DNA of 64,000 nt from Irineochytrium annulatum (GCA_027600665.1 JADGJL010000007.1:124001-188000), one strand, 5' to 3'. Shown: positions 26,759 to 35,905, counted from the stretch's first letter. Program-made: numbers and translations. The notes: a model not told the origin generated them from the letters alone.

Positions 26759-26985
26759 ATATCCACAGACACCTACAAACTCGACAACAAAAAAAGCCAA
26801 CCCTGTTGGCTTCTCTCATTTCCCTATCCACAGTTCCCTGTATCCACAGGAATATCTTCTTTTGGTTTATCATTCCACGGATGGCTATCCACATATCCAG
26901 CCTGTCCACACGTTCATGCACAGGCGTCTCTTGATTTTGGTTGTATAATTGTCCACATATCCCGATATTCACACAGTTATGAACA
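26759..26985 (+). promoter_or_regulatory. Cluster of DnaA-box-like 9-mers
   Basis: Eight sites in one orientation resemble TTATCCACA: ATATCCACA 26759, CTATCCACA 26824, GTATCCACA 26840, CTATCCACA 26885, CTGTCCACA 26902, TTGTCCACA 26949, ATATTCACA 26965, TTATGAACA 26977. The 8-mer TATCCACA occurs four times within 135 bases. The sites fill the corA-pit gap around the pit terminator. No origin genes are nearby, so a DnaA-binding (titration or regulatory) cluster is the suggestion. Confidence 0.5.
26787..26812 (-). terminator. Terminator of the DUF47-pit operon
   Basis: Minus-strand stem AAGCCAAC / GTTGGCTT with a three-base loop is followed by a seven-T run. It sits about 215 bases beyond the pit stop. 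Confidence 0.8.
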
Positions 26986-27028
26986 GTTTGTCTGGTAACC
27001 CCGGATTCGTACGGGATCACTTCTCTTT

Positions 27029-28018
27029 TTAGAAAATAATCCAGTACAGCAATCCTGCCAGTCCAGCAGTGATTGGAATCGTAATGAACCACGTAATAAT
27101 GATACGTCCAGCAAGTCCCCATTTCACAGCAGAGAAACGTTTTGCGGAACCCACACCCAGAATAGCTGATGTGATCGCGTGCGTTGTACTAACTGGAAGG
27201 TGAAGCAACGTTGCTGTGAAAATAACGGAAGCAGCTGACAGATCGGCGGCAAAACCGTTAATCGGTTCAATTTTAAAGATTTTGGTACCCATCGTTTTGA
27301 TGATTTTCCAACCACCAATGGATGTACCCAGAGCCATCGCGGTTGCTGCTGAGATTTTAACCCACAGCGGCACTTCCAGATGATCTTGTACACCTGCTGC
27401 AACCAAAGCAAACGTAATAATACCCATTGCTTTCTGTGCATCATTCGTACCATGTGTGAAAGCTTGCAGTGCTGCCGTGAAAATCTGTACCGTACGGAAA
27501 CCTTTATTCACGTTATGCGGACTGCGTTTGGCAAAAATGTATTTGAGAATCGTCATGACCACATAACCGATGGCAAATGCGATTAGAGGTGATAATAGCA
27601 AACCTCCGACAATATCAATGAACCCGCTCCACTTCACTTTATCGGAACCTGCGCCAACGAGCACGGCACCAGCAAGGGCTCCAATCAATGCGTGTGATGA
27701 AGAAGACGGAATACCAAACCACCATGTAACCAGGTTCCAGATAATCGCAGCGATCAAGGTGACTATGACGACCTCGATCCCGTTATCTAGCGTGGTGGGG
27801 TCGGTTACACTCCCCCCAATCGTCTTCGCGACGCCTGTAAACATCATCGCACCGACAAAGTTCATTACCGCTGCCAAAAGGATCGCGCGACGTGGCGTTA
27901 GTGCCCGTGTCGATACTGAAGTAGCAATGGCATTGGCCGTGTCGTGAAAACCGTTGATGAAGTCAAACGCCAGTGCAAGGAAGACGACTATACCTAATAC
28001 CCAAATCGTTGTTTCCAT
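27029..28018 (-). CDS. pit: Inorganic phosphate transporter, PiT family
   Basis: The protein has 329 residues with about ten hydrophobic segments. The duplicated PiT signatures are FINGFHDTANAIATSVSTRAL near the N-terminus and FTHGTNDAQKAMGIITFAL in the second half. It is a low-affinity phosphate:cation symporter in the membrane. The ATG has AAGGAG upstream and lies 14 bases after the DUF47 stop; this DUF47-pit pair is a standard Bacillales operon. Confidence 0.93.
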   Translation of the reverse strand: METTIWVLGIVVFLALAFDFINGFHDTANAIATSVSTRALTPRRAILLAAVMNFVGAMMFTGVAKTIGGSVTDPTTLDNGIEVVIVTLIAAIIWNLVTWWFGIPSSSSHALIGALAGAVLVGAGSDKVKWSGFIDIVGGLLLSPLIAFAIGYVVMTILKYIFAKRSPHNVNKGFRTVQIFTAALQAFTHGTNDAQKAMGIITFALVAAGVQDHLEVPLWVKISAATAMALGTSIGGWKIIKTMGTKIFKIEPINGFAADLSAASVIFTATLLHLPVSTTHAITSAILGVGSAKRFSAVKWGLAGRIIITWFITIPITAGLAGLLYWIIF

Positions 28019-28032
28019 TATTCTCTGGCTCC

Positions 28033-28650
28033 TTAAGAATTACGCATGATGATGGATTCGAGCACATTTGCTACGTGTTCACAAGCATCCGTTGTTGTCT
28101 CAAGACGTTCGTAAATTTCCTTACGTTTGATCAATTCAATCGGATCAGGAACGGTAGCGAAAAGGTTCTTGATACACATGCGCAACACTTCATCACCCTG
28201 ATTTTCCAGATCATTCAATCGAATCGTGTACTCACGAATCGCCAGCAATTTTTTCTGAGACAGCAAATGAATAGCCTTCTGAATTTCGTAAGCCGATTGG
28301 CGCAAAATTTCAGCAAATTGCACGATATATTCGTCAGGATCCGTCAGTTGGTACATATAGAAACGGGAAGCCGTTGCTTCGAGTCCGTCCAATACGTCAT
28401 CAAGTGTTGTTGTCAGCTCCATAATATCATCGCGTTCGATCGGCGTGATAAACGTTTTGTTGAGTTCCGTAATGATTGTGTGCACATAGTCATCACATTG
28501 GGACTCGTACTTCTTCATTTCATTGGCAAAAAGAGTCACATCCTGAAGGTTGGAAACATGCTGGGAGAAATAATCTGCCGCTTGAACAACCGTATCTGCC
28601 ATGTTCTCCAGTGTCTCAAAAAATATATCCTTCTTCTTCTTAAGCTTCAT
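28033..28650 (-). CDS. DUF47/PhoU-like Pit accessory protein
   Basis: The protein has 205 residues from the ATG at 28648-28650, which is preceded by AAAGGGGATAGG; a 25-codon extension upstream has no ribosome site. It is all-helical. FETLENMADTVVQAADYF, the acidic LTTTLDDVLDGLEATASRF and DACEHVANVLESIIMRNS are typical of DUF47 proteins with metal-binding Asp/Glu clusters. It is thought to control the adjacent Pit transporter, by analogy with PhoU. Confidence 0.88.
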   Translation of the reverse strand: MKLKKKKDIFFETLENMADTVVQAADYFSQHVSNLQDVTLFANEMKKYESQCDDYVHTIITELNKTFITPIERDDIMELTTTLDDVLDGLEATASRFYMYQLTDPDEYIVQFAEILRQSAYEIQKAIHLLSQKKLLAIREYTIRLNDLENQGDEVLRMCIKNLFATVPDPIELIKRKEIYERLETTTDACEHVANVLESIIMRNS

Positions 28651-28966
28651 AGCCCTATCCCCTTTACGGAAAAAATTGCCGATAACCGATGAAACATGAA
28701 ATGACAACCTTTGATATCTTATCATATTTGTTTCATGGTTTGTACAAAAGGTGTGATCCTTTTTTATATTCTTATCACATTAATCTGAAATGAATCTTAA
28801 TTATTTGGAATAATGGTAAATTCAAGTCAAGATTTTACACTGCGTTTACAATTCGACATCCAAAGACAGAATCGACACGATTCTATTTTTCACGCTAAGA
28901 TACAATATAACGCCTTTTCGATAACAAAATGCATACCTGTTTCATTGTTTTCTTTCATTACATCCT

Positions 28967-30043
28967 TCATTGCTGCACAGCCAGCTTCACATGACTGGAG
29001 AATTCCGGTTGATTGGGAACAATGCTGATAAAGGTTTTACCCGGCACAAGAGCCACTTCACTGCCATCCTGAACAAACCGGATAATATCCCCCTGTTTCT
29101 TCAACCACTGCCCACGAATCATTTTGCCCTTCTGGAACAACATGGCTTCCCCGCCCTGTTCCAAATTGACGGACAACCGACCTACACTATCGAGCACCTT
29201 GTGATCTGCACCTGCCACAATGATATTCGCTGCGCCAAGTGCAGTCCCATTATCCAGATCCTGATCTGCTTTACCATTCACCATTCTCATATATCGTCCG
29301 CTAACTTCATCATAATCATACGTCACCCGGTAACTATCCAATAAATAATGGATGTCGAATTGCTTCACTGCCTCTCCTGCGGATGTCGCGCCTTCTTCGT
29401 TATAGATGTAAACGGGGGATTTAAACTCATGGCTGTAACCCTTGATGTCTGCCCCTTCTCTTAATTTGTCCGCTGAAGTATACAGATTGTGTGGCGCTTT
29501 ACGATCCTTGGAACGCCAGAAGTAAGGTCCACCATTCGAGATTTCATCCATATGCTGTTTCTGCTGCCTTTGCAAAATCGAATATGCCTCCGGACTGCCT
29601 CCGGCATGAACAAGCACCCCATCATAACTCTCGCCAAGCTCAATCAGATATGGACGTATACTGCGAACCGGTCCAACCGTCTCAGCACCGCCTTCACTCT
29701 GGAAGATGGCTATAAACCGGGTAATGCCTCCCTCTGCGAGGACTTCAAGAATGATATCGGCGGAACTCAGACCCGATTGGGGCCGAGCCGCTGGTGCATT
29801 ATTAATCATGACGGCAAGGGGACGACGCGTAATCGCTTCATCTACAGGCAGACCTGTAAGAGGTGCTGTGTAGAGAGAAGCGTTGGACTCCTCCACAGTC
29901 TGTTCTTCTTGTACAGGTGCAGGTGTCGGTTCTGGCTGAAGTGGCATCTGGGAAGCCTCCTGATTTTGGCAGGCAACAAGACTCAATGAGAGAATTAACA
30001 GGGATGCAGCCGATGCTGCTTTGTTCCATTTAAAAAGCTTCAA
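28967..30043 (-). CDS. YerB-like DUF3048 lipoprotein
   Basis: The protein has about 358 residues from a TTG at 30041-30043, chosen because AGGAGG (30051-30056) lies seven bases upstream; the open frame extends 66 codons further without support. The start gives KLFKWNKAASAASLL and then a lipobox LVAC, so it is a membrane-anchored lipoprotein. Pro/Glu-rich linker residues lead into the DUF3048 domain (LTGLPVDEA, RPLAVMINNAPAARPQSGL, VGPVRSIRPY). Role unknown; B. subtilis YerB is the known relative. Confidence 0.82.
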   Translation of the reverse strand: MKLFKWNKAASAASLLILSLSLVACQNQEASQMPLQPEPTPAPVQEEQTVEESNASLYTAPLTGLPVDEAITRRPLAVMINNAPAARPQSGLSSADIILEVLAEGGITRFIAIFQSEGGAETVGPVRSIRPYLIELGESYDGVLVHAGGSPEAYSILQRQQKQHMDEISNGGPYFWRSKDRKAPHNLYTSADKLREGADIKGYSHEFKSPVYIYNEEGATSAGEAVKQFDIHYLLDSYRVTYDYDEVSGRYMRMVNGKADQDLDNGTALGAANIIVAGADHKVLDSVGRLSVNLEQGGEAMLFQKGKMIRGQWLKKQGDIIRFVQDGSEVALVPGKTFISIVPNQPEFSSHVKLAVQQ

Positions 30044-30265
30044 TATAGGACCTCCTGAACGATATGGCCTGGTTCTAAGTTGTGATATATGTCTCATGTG
30101 GGCAACCATTTCACGTATTTCTTTCCATTTAATCACACCCCATCCGATTTGTCTGCGCCCTGAAGGCCTTGATACAGCGTGAAATTCACATTTGAAACAG
30201 TGAATAGCGAGAAAAATATGTCCTAAATGTGAACTTCTCAAACCTTACTTAAAATTTGAACTAGA

Positions 30266-30309
30266 TTGTGATTTTAATCACAAACAAAACGACTTTTGGA
30301 CTATACAAT
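30266..30309 (+). promoter_or_regulatory. FNR/CRP- or Rex-type site in the doxX promoter
   Basis: TTGTGATTTTAATCACAA at 30266-30283 contains TGTGA-N6-TCACA. A -10 box TACAAT lies at 30304-30309, predicting a start near 30316, which puts the palindrome centre at -41.5. That is the class II activator position used by FNR/CRP proteins. No good -35 box is present. Rex binds nearly the same sequence, so the regulator is not settled. Confidence 0.65.
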
Positions 30310-30381
30310 AAAGACATCAAAGGTGATCACTTAGAAAAAACAAAAACAACACACACTAGATTCCATGAAGGAGTGGTTCAT

Positions 30382-30921
30382 ATGTTCAGCTTCAACCAAT
30401 GGCTTAGAGAAAACAAAGTGGCAATGTGGATTTTGACAGTACTTCGGGTGTATATCGGTTACGATTGGATGACTCACGGATGGGGCAAATTGACTGGCGG
30501 ATTCCAAGCTGGCGGGTTCCTCGCCGGGGCAGTCGGTAAAGCAACGGGTGAAAATCCAACAGTTCAAGCATGGTGGGGAACGTTCCTTGAGAAATTCGCA
30601 GTACCAAACGCAGGATTGTTCGACTTCATCATTCCGCTTGGTGAATTCCTTGTAGGTGTAGGACTCATTCTCGGATGCTTCACAACACTGGCTGCGCTGA
30701 TGGCTCTCGTGATGAACTTCGCGTTCCTCTTCTCGGGTACAGTAAGCACGAACGCTCAACTGGTTCTGATGCAAATCTTCCTAGTAGTTGCTGGTGCAAA
30801 TGCAGGTAAAATCGGTCTGGATCACTGGGTACTGCCTTACCTTCGCGGATTGATCACTCGTAACAAAGGTAATCACCCAAAAGACACACCAACGATTAGC
30901 CCAACTCATAAAACAGCTTAA
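30382..30921 (+). CDS. DoxX-family membrane protein
   Basis: The protein has 179 residues. The ATG at 30382 has GAAGGAG upstream; the open frame extends 38 codons further but without a ribosome site. Four hydrophobic segments are visible, with LRVYIGYDWMTHGWGKLTGGF at the first and FIIPLGEFLVGVGLILGCFTTLAAL in the middle, as in DoxX/YfiD-type proteins linked to redox and thiol stress. The upstream palindrome suggests oxygen- or NADH-responsive control. Confidence 0.8.
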   Translation: MFSFNQWLRENKVAMWILTVLRVYIGYDWMTHGWGKLTGGFQAGGFLAGAVGKATGENPTVQAWWGTFLEKFAVPNAGLFDFIIPLGEFLVGVGLILGCFTTLAALMALVMNFAFLFSGTVSTNAQLVLMQIFLVVAGANAGKIGLDHWVLPYLRGLITRNKGNHPKDTPTISPTHKTA

Positions 30922-30941
30922 ACAATAATCAACAACGCTGC

Positions 30942-30985
30942 CGCCCTGCTCTCCATCCCCCGGAGAGCAGGGCTTTTTGCTTTTC
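30942..30985 (+). terminator. Terminator of doxX
   Basis: Stem CCCTGCTCTCC / GGAGAGCAGGG with a seven-base loop is followed by CTTTTTGCTTTT. Confidence 0.88.
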
Positions 30986-31075
30986 AAGATATCCTGAATG
31001 TCCTGACTGACTTGCCCATCCACAGAAAATCATATTATGATGAACATAAAGTTGAACTTTAAAGGAGTACACGAT

Positions 31076-31288
31076 ATGCCGACCCAGCGACGTCTTGAGA
31101 CCGATGCAGACTTCCAGGAAGCCATGAATATGAAGTATAAGGTTCGAGTTTTTAAAGATAATCACCAGATTGACTCGGGTGGCATTATTATCCGTTTTGA
31201 CAGCAATACCGTAGTTGTACAATCCAGTGTCAGTGAACTAGCTTATCATTCGCGTACAGACTGTGAATTGTTCGAAATTCGCAAATAA
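31076..31288 (+). CDS. Small conserved-looking hypothetical protein (70 aa)
   Basis: The ATG at 31076 has AAAGGAG upstream at normal spacing; thirteen further codons upstream are not supported. The product is hydrophilic, with an alternating beta-like pattern (KYKVRVFKDNHQIDSGGIIIRFDSNTVVVQ seen in pieces). It has no signal or membrane segment and no family I recognise. A good ribosome site and a following terminator make it a real gene. Confidence 0.65.
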   Translation: MPTQRRLETDADFQEAMNMKYKVRVFKDNHQIDSGGIIIRFDSNTVVVQSSVSELAYHSRTDCELFEIRK

Positions 31289-31321
31289 AGATCCATTGCA
31301 TGCATAAGTCCTCGTATTGAA

Positions 31322-31368
31322 AAAAGGTTCCTTTAGCCCATCAAGGGTCTAAAGGAACCTTCTTTTAT
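31322..31368. terminator. Bidirectional terminator
   Basis: Stem AAAGGTTCCTTTAG / CTAAAGGAACCTT with A and T runs on both flanks lies between the 70-residue gene and the convergent dioxygenase gene. Confidence 0.85.
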
Positions 31369-31455
31369 TTATATATTGTGATGGTATACATTAACACATG
31401 TTATCCGTACCCAACTGGTTTCTGACACCATATTCAGGCTGTTGTCTGTTCCAAG

Positions 31456-32241
31456 TTACACGCCGTCTCCAAACTGCCAGCAGTTCAAACTGAGCGTTCC
31501 ATAAGGGTAAGACTGGAATAGGCGCTTCGCTGATCGGGACATATCCGCTGTACCCATCGCGTAGAACAAAGGCGCAAGGTGTTCTGTCCCATACGACGGC
31601 ACTGCCGTACGTGCATGAGGGGCTTTTTTCTCATATTGAAACAGTTCTCTTGTGTTCCACTGCTCCAAGCGATCCCCAATCCAGTTATCAAATTCCACCG
31701 CCCACTCCTGCGGTTCATCCGTATCGCCCAGCATACGTAAATTGTGAACCGTTCCACCGCTGCCAATGATCAGCACATCATCATGGCGCAGCTGTTCCAG
31801 CATTCGGCCAATATCATACTGTTCCTGCGGCGTACGCAGCGAGTCTACAGATACAGCGATCACAGGGATATTAGCCTCAGGATACATATGGAGCAACGGT
31901 ACCCATACGCCATGATCCAACCCTCGGCCTCGAATCGGCTGATGCGCAAGATTGCTGCGGGTGAACAAAGCACATATCTCGTTCGCCAGATCTGGCTGCC
32001 CGGATGCAGGGTATTCCATCGTATACATCGTAGAAGGAAATCCATAAAAATCATGCAAGGTCTGATGTGTTTCATCCATCGTCACGGACGGTTCAGGACA
32101 ATCCCAATGCGCCGTAAATACGACAATGGCTTTCGGAGCCGGCAGCCTGTCTCCAAGCTGGTTCAAGAAGTGAGTGTAGTCATTGCTCTCCACCGCCAGA
32201 GCGGGAGAACCATGCGCAATGAAAAGTGCGGGTAATGTCAT
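31456..32241 (-). CDS. ygiD: Extradiol ring-cleavage dioxygenase, LigB/YgiD (DODA) family
   Basis: The protein has about 261 residues. The ATG at 32239-32241 has GGAGG upstream; a TTG three codons earlier would abut that site. LFIAHGSPALAVESNDY supplies the first metal histidine, FTAHWDCPEPSV the second and GRGLDHGVWVPLLHMYPEA the conserved core of class III extradiol dioxygenases of the 4,5-DOPA type. These open catechol rings using a divalent metal. The physiological substrate in bacteria is unclear. Confidence 0.85.
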   Translation of the reverse strand: MTLPALFIAHGSPALAVESNDYTHFLNQLGDRLPAPKAIVVFTAHWDCPEPSVTMDETHQTLHDFYGFPSTMYTMEYPASGQPDLANEICALFTRSNLAHQPIRGRGLDHGVWVPLLHMYPEANIPVIAVSVDSLRTPQEQYDIGRMLEQLRHDDVLIIGSGGTVHNLRMLGDTDEPQEWAVEFDNWIGDRLEQWNTRELFQYEKKAPHARTAVPSYGTEHLAPLFYAMGTADMSRSAKRLFQSYPYGTLSLNCWQFGDGV

Positions 32242-32344
32242 TGCTGCCAACCTCCAGACACGGATAGAATGCTTACTCTTCTATTTTACCCCTAAGAAGG
32301 CGCTTTTCCAAGCTGACATCCCCAAACCGTTGCAATCCTGCCAT

Positions 32345-33175
32345 TTATATCATCCAGTGCTGCCAATCCTGCTCGATCTTCTGACGTTCACCCAGCCACT
32401 CTCTGGTACGCGTAATTAGCTGTTCCCGCTCTTTACCTGAAGAGAAGGTATGATCGCCCTGGAAGATGATCTCCTTGTCGCAACGCCCTTCCTGACGCAT
32501 CCAGAATACCTTTTGATACAGGAATGCGTAGTCTACAGGAATAATCTCATCTGACGTGCCATGCATGACGAGAACATCACCGCTAAACTTGACTGCTTCC
32601 TGGAATGGTTGATGTTCAGCGAGAGATTCGAAGAAGGTAGGTGTGAATTTGTATCCAAGATAATCAGCCGCACCCAGTTTCACGCCTTCATCGTAGACTT
32701 CCCGTCCCGTAATCTTCACGATATCATTGAATGGATAACCCACGGAGGACCACATCACCAGATTCTTGACACGTTTATCGCGCACAGCTGTTAGTAATGC
32801 AACGGCACCACCCAGACTATGACCAATCAGCGTTACGCGTGTAGGATCTACATCACTGCAATTCACCGCGTAATCCAGCACCGAGCGTGTCTGCAGCACC
32901 ATGGACTCCAGTCCCTCCGCTCCATACTCCCCACTGCTCTCTCCGCAACCGATATAATCAAAACGCAGAACCAGATAACCGTCTTCAGCCAGCTCACGGG
33001 CAGTCTTTACAAACAAACGGTCCACACCGATCCGACTACCCACGAAACCGTGGCAGATGACTGCCAAAGGTACGCGCTGCTGACTCTTCTCCTCCTTGAT
33101 ATCTTTCACAACCGGATAGTGAATCGTGGCTGTTAATTCTTCCTGTCCATGACGGATACTGATCTGACGTTCCAT
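32345..33175 (-). CDS. Alpha/beta hydrolase
   Basis: The protein has 276 residues with an ATG behind AAAGGGGAAAT. VICHGFVGS provides the oxyanion region, the nucleophile serine is in GHSLGGAV, the acid is likely Asp in HGTSDEIIPVD and the histidine is in GDHTFSS. The tight single-domain fold resembles esterases of the serine aminopeptidase/acyl-peptidase type. Substrate unknown. No terminator is evident before the dioxygenase gene, so the two may be co-transcribed. Confidence 0.82.
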   Translation of the reverse strand: MERQISIRHGQEELTATIHYPVVKDIKEEKSQQRVPLAVICHGFVGSRIGVDRLFVKTARELAEDGYLVLRFDYIGCGESSGEYGAEGLESMVLQTRSVLDYAVNCSDVDPTRVTLIGHSLGGAVALLTAVRDKRVKNLVMWSSVGYPFNDIVKITGREVYDEGVKLGAADYLGYKFTPTFFESLAEHQPFQEAVKFSGDVLVMHGTSDEIIPVDYAFLYQKVFWMRQEGRCDKEIIFQGDHTFSSGKEREQLITRTREWLGERQKIEQDWQHWMI

Positions 33176-33437
33176 ACCGATTTCCCCTTTCCACGCTTAG
33201 CCTGTTAAGTTTCATTTATTAAATATATATAATCCGATAAGTTTAGTGTGTATTAAGATGTTATTCATATATTATCATCCCGTAACCTGCAAGTCAACGT
33301 AAGTAAGAACCCTTTCTACGTTGAATGCTAGTCTTCATTTTATCGGATGATAGGCGCAAAAAAATGAGCCATGCTGATGACAGCTGGCCCGGATATCTTT
33401 TATCTTTTTGGAATTCAAACCAAGGGTTGCAGGATCG

Positions 33438-33671
33438 TTATTCGTAGCTTCTGCGGAACATCTCGTGGGTCTCCACCCGTCCATTCCACTCATGCTCATG
33501 ACCCGAATCACTGTTGTCCCAGAAACTTCTTCCCCTCAAATTCCCATCTGTCAGTTCTTCTGCATACTCCGTGTCCTCCAGATTCTCCTCAAAGGATACA
33601 ACCTCGTCCACAACTCCACGGGAGTTGCTGTTCAGTAGCAGCTTACGTGTCAAATCTGTTTGTTTGTCCAT
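33438..33671 (-). CDS. Small acidic hypothetical protein (77 aa)
   Basis: The frame from the ATG at 33669-33671 encodes an acidic, Glu- and Asn-rich product (DLTRKLLLNSNSRGVVDEVV at the start) with no membrane segment. A GGAG lies 11 bases upstream, on the long side. The composition is protein-like while the overlapping plus-strand frames look random. No family recognised; it could be spurious. Confidence 0.45.
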   Translation of the reverse strand: MDKQTDLTRKLLLNSNSRGVVDEVVSFEENLEDTEYAEELTDGNLRGRSFWDNSDSGHEHEWNGRVETHEMFRRSYE

Positions 33672-33866
33672 AACAAGCACACTCCAATCTTGGATTTCTG
33701 TTGGAAATGCTACTATTGTGATGGAATTGGCTGCTCTTTATGCATACTTCACACAATCGTTAGATCTGTGATGCCTGAGGTATTTTTTCACATGAATGGG
33801 GGAAAATAAACGAACAATCATTGGCAGCATATGCCTCGGAATCCTTCTGCCGAAAGGAATGAATTC

Positions 33867-33986
33867 ATGGAACATTTATTGGAATGGATTCAACAACACG
33901 GTAAACTGGTACTGTTATGCACCTGTGTCATTCTGGCCTGTGTGGGCATCTGGGCCAACCATGAGCAGCTTTTTAATAAGGAATGA
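33867..33986 (+). CDS. Very small single-span membrane protein (39 aa)
   Basis: The ATG at 33867 has AAAGGA eight bases upstream. The 39 residues start MEHLLEWIQQHGK and continue into one strongly hydrophobic segment, LVLLCTCVILACVGIWA, then a polar end ANHEQLFNKE. The ribosome site and the clear membrane segment support translation. It lies 96 bases before the DUF1129-like membrane protein gene and could be co-transcribed with it. Function unknown. Confidence 0.5.
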   Translation: MEHLLEWIQQHGKLVLLCTCVILACVGIWANHEQLFNKE

Positions 33987-34082
33987 CTTTGCGAAACGAG
34001 AGCCCTTCCCGTATACTAAAATACCGTCAGGGTCTTCAGATAACTGGAAGATCAGAACGTGTGTAGACAGGGGGAGCAATCA

Positions 34083-34895
34083 TTGGGGATTTCCTATAAG
34101 AAACTGAAAGAAATACAGAATCGGCAAATAACCGAGATGAGTCGTATGACACCTGAACATGTGAAATTGTATGACGAGATCAGCACCATTGCGCGTCATG
34201 CACCAGCGGACGAGAGAACACAGGAAGAATGGATTCTCTCCGCAGGAAAAGCAATCGTGCAGGCTCAGCGGGATAACAAACCCGCACGCGAGCTATACGG
34301 ACCTGATCTGGAACAAGACATCCATGCACAGCTCGGGATAACAGATACAGCACCGAAGAAGACGGCTGCCACTGAGGTGGGTACATCCACTCCAACCCGT
34401 GGTCAGAATGCATCAGCTTCATCGAAAAAGAAAGCCAACGATGCTGAACCACAGCCAGCGGAGAATGCCGAGCCAGCGAAACGGACACCAAAGTGGTATG
34501 CCATGATCGCATGGGCCGCACTGTCTTTTGTCATGCTGATCCAAGGATGTGCAGGATTGTTCGTGGGTTGGAATGGTGGAGATACGGAACCATTCCAACA
34601 CATCAGTCTGTTCTCTCTGATCGTTGCAGCCGTTGGCGGAATCGCATTGGTAGAGATGCTCCGCCGCCTTGCTGAGCGACCAGACGATGAAGGAGCGGAC
34701 CGAAATAAGGTACCTAAGCTCAATATTCGGGGGATCGTCATCTACATCGTAGTCGTGGTACTCGTGCTGTTTGTCGGGTATCCGCTCCGTGATAAACTTC
34801 CGGTATTTGCACTAGCTCCATGGGTGAGTGCAGTGATCGGCATTGTGGGGCTTGCTACGTTACGGCCTTTATTCGGTCAAAAGAAAACAGCATAA
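34083..34895 (+). CDS. DUF1129-like membrane protein
   Basis: The protein has about 270 residues with a TTG start at 34083, chosen because GGGGGAG lies six bases upstream. An N-terminal helical part (LYDEISTIARHAPADERTQE, then the block ending ARELYGPDLEQD) is followed by an Ala/Lys/Thr-rich linker at about 85-135. Four membrane segments then run to the C-terminus. The layout fits DUF1129-type proteins of Firmicutes, whose function is not known. It is followed by a terminator. Confidence 0.65.
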   Translation: MGISYKKLKEIQNRQITEMSRMTPEHVKLYDEISTIARHAPADERTQEEWILSAGKAIVQAQRDNKPARELYGPDLEQDIHAQLGITDTAPKKTAATEVGTSTPTRGQNASASSKKKANDAEPQPAENAEPAKRTPKWYAMIAWAALSFVMLIQGCAGLFVGWNGGDTEPFQHISLFSLIVAAVGGIALVEMLRRLAERPDDEGADRNKVPKLNIRGIVIYIVVVVLVLFVGYPLRDKLPVFALAPWVSAVIGIVGLATLRPLFGQKKTA

Positions 34896-34913
34896 CACGT
34901 TATATCATGGATT

Positions 34914-34939
34914 AAGGGGCCTTAGGGGTCCCTTTTTCA
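34914..34939 (+). terminator. Terminator of the DUF1129-like gene
   Basis: Stem AGGGGCC / GGTCCCT (one G-T pair) is followed by TTTTTC, about 20 bases after the stop. Confidence 0.7.
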
Positions 34940-34999
34940 TGTTCTGACGAAATAACGCTTCTGACTAATAGATACACGTAAAAGGGTCACGGGAACACT

Positions 35000-35905
35000 T
35001 TACGAATTCGTGAGGTCTTTTTCCATTTGGAGCTGGTGCCGATGTTTGATTCCTTTGCCTGGTGTTTCTCCAAACTCCCGCTTGAACATCCGGATAAAAT
35101 AGTTCACTTCCATGCCGATGTTCTCTGCCGCCTCTCGCACGCTTGCACTTGGATGCTTGTTCAACCAGTCCGAAGCCTTCTGCAACCGCAATCGCTGCAT
35201 ATATTGATGTCCTGTCACGCCATAATGATGATGAAACAATCGATTGAGATGCTGCACCGAATAACCCACTGCGTCAGCGACATGCCTCAATAACAGGTCA
35301 TCCTGATAATGTGTATGCATCAATGCTACTGCCCGGATGAGTGCCTCCTTGCCCATATCGGACTCCCGATTCGAACGGGTTACTATCTCCTCCTGCACCA
35401 TAGATGATCCAATATCCACACGACCGACATCCGATGCAATTTTTGATTGTGCTATATCCAAAATGAGCTGGTAGATCAGGGTTGATATGTTCCACATCTC
35501 CGTTGCTCCTTGATCCAGCGCGTGCCAGAGATTTGCTAACCGCGACCAGATGAATTCAAAACTGGAGATGGGATACGGCTCGTTCTGAAGCAAACCTGCG
35601 CTATGAAGTACCGATCCAGCAGATGCACCGCCAATACCGATATAACCAAGTTCACCTTTGGATGTGGCATGAGGCACATACTCATGCGCAATCCCGGGCT
35701 CCACAATGAATAACTGCCCTGCTCCCATCGTCCACGTCCCTTTTCCCGGAATCCTGAACTGTCCCTCACCACCCCGTGACAAAAACAACTGATACACCGG
35801 AAATCCATCCGGTCTATGCAGAACTTTCGCTTCCTGCGTGCCCACACAATACAGGTACAGTGGCAACCGGGAATCCGGCTGGCCCGTCAAACGAAACGCA
35901 AGCAT
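35000..35905 (-). CDS. AraC-family transcriptional regulator
   Basis: The protein has 301 residues. The N-terminal cupin-like sensor includes GQLFIVEPGIAHEYVP, as in AraC_binding domains. The C-terminal double helix-turn-helix spans LLLRHVADAVGYSVQHLNRLFHHHYGVTGHQYMQRLRL and VREAAENIGMEVNYFIRMFKREFGETPGK (read in pieces). It is likely a sugar- or metabolite-responsive activator. No obvious partner gene is adjacent, since both neighbours point away or belong to other transcripts. Confidence 0.9.
   Translation of the reverse strand: MLAFRLTGQPDSRLPLYLYCVGTQEAKVLHRPDGFPVYQLFLSRGGEGQFRIPGKGTWTMGAGQLFIVEPGIAHEYVPHATSKGELGYIGIGGASAGSVLHSAGLLQNEPYPISSFEFIWSRLANLWHALDQGATEMWNISTLIYQLILDIAQSKIASDVGRVDIGSSMVQEEIVTRSNRESDMGKEALIRAVALMHTHYQDDLLLRHVADAVGYSVQHLNRLFHHHYGVTGHQYMQRLRLQKASDWLNKHPSASVREAAENIGMEVNYFIRMFKREFGETPGKGIKHRHQLQMEKDLTNS

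Noticed and set aside
28651..28725. N-terminal extension of the DUF47 protein
   Set aside because: The good ribosome site is at the ATG at 28650, and family members start with a KKKD-type N-terminus.
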